Source of the DNA: Devosia sp.
Lineage (GTDB): Bacteria; Pseudomonadota; Alphaproteobacteria; Rhizobiales; Devosiaceae
NCBI GenBank assembly: GCA_028290685.1
Contig: JAQGJI010000174.1
Location: 1 to 5,781 of the forward strand
Length of the DNA stretch: 5,781 nucleotides
Direction of reading: 5' to 3'
This document shows positions 5,563-5,781 of this stretch, piece by piece. Below the pieces are notes generated by a model. The model saw only the letters and a program-made list of their open reading frames with translations. It did no database searches and was not told where the DNA came from. The stretch's first letter is position 1. Every line of letters starts with the position of its first letter. The translations under genes and the position numbers were made by a program.

Positions 5563-5781
5563 GCGGGCTTGTCATCTCGGGGGCCAGCGTTGTCACCGGC
5601 AGCCGGACCATCCTGGACGCCGTCAACCTCACCGCCCGAACCGGGCAGCTGACAGGGCTCATCGGCCCGAACGGGGCCGGCAAATCCACCCTCATGCGAG
5701 CGAGCCTTGGCCTGCAGCCGCTTTCCAGCGGCAACATCAGCTTTGATGGCACGGACCTGTCCACCCTGTCGCGGCGCGACC
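5559..5781 (+). CDS. ABC transporter ATP-binding protein, proposed F420-0 importer (partial, 3' end beyond window)
   Basis: The first 74 codons of an ABC ATPase are visible, starting with GTG and running off the right edge. The frame begins MSGLVISGASVVTGSRTILD, followed by the standard strand QLTGLIGPNG and the Walker A motif GPNGAGKST (residues 36-44, catalytic Lys42), then LGLQPLSSGNISFDGTDL, typical of FecE/BtuD-type ATPases. The A-loop aromatic, Q-loop, signature motif and Walker B cannot be judged: the usual aromatic A-loop position has no obvious Tyr, and the rest lies outside. The start overlaps the permease stop by 4 bases (GTGA), as at the previous junction, so the ATPase is very probably the cognate one. 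It would sit on the cytoplasmic face and power import. Confidence 0.93.
   Translation, partial: MSGLVISGASVVTGSRTILDAVNLTARTGQLTGLIGPNGAGKSTLMRASLGLQPLSSGNISFDGTDLSTLSRRD

Noticed and set aside
3605..5781. Vitamin B12 (BtuFCD) or siderophore transporter assignment
   Set aside because: The fold families are the same, but I see no cobalamin riboswitch, and the operon begins with fgd and cofE; the binding-protein motifs also fit the proposed F420-0 family better from memory. Kept as the alternative.

Overview
This GC-rich window looks like chromosomal DNA from a Gram-negative bacterium, probably an alphaproteobacterium. The evidence for that is the base composition, the dense gene packing, and a solute-binding protein with a classical Sec signal peptide (A-H-A cleavage site, no lipobox Cys). 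In Gram-positive Actinobacteria this protein would normally be a lipoprotein. The taxonomic call is an inference.

Left part (minus strand): the possible first codons of an unidentified gene run off the left edge (1-72). A 228-base gap follows with a perfect 9-bp inverted repeat at 260-291. Next comes a complete nucleoside hydrolase (301-1257) that starts at TTG behind a good Shine-Dalgarno sequence. An intergenic stretch of 483 bases (1258-1740) separates it from the divergent plus-strand operon. That stretch holds several inverted repeats, including a perfect 18-bp palindrome (1695-1712) just upstream of the operon, which is a good operator candidate.

Right part (plus strand): five tightly packed genes form one operon. 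They are F420-dependent glucose-6-phosphate dehydrogenase (fgd, 1741-2754), coenzyme F420-0:L-glutamate ligase (cofE, 2765-3601), a periplasmic binding protein (3605-4543), a FecCD/BtuC-type permease (4540-5562) and an ABC ATPase with Walker A (5559 to beyond the right edge). The gaps are 10 and 3 bases, followed by two 4-base GTGA overlaps.

Read together, the operon is a self-contained coenzyme F420 salvage-and-use module. The ABC importer would take up F420-0 (F420 without its polyglutamate tail), CofE would add the glutamate tail in the cytoplasm, and Fgd would reduce the resulting F420 with glucose-6-phosphate. No F420 core biosynthesis gene (cofC/fbiD, cofD/fbiA, cofG/H/fbiC) lies in the window. 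The CofE is free-standing, without the FbiB C-terminal reductase domain. This gene set matches the 'proposed F420-0 ABC transporter' cassette that I recall being defined by comparative genomics in a few Actinobacteria. Finding it in an apparent Gram-negative is the main point of interest; transport of F420-0 itself remains a prediction.
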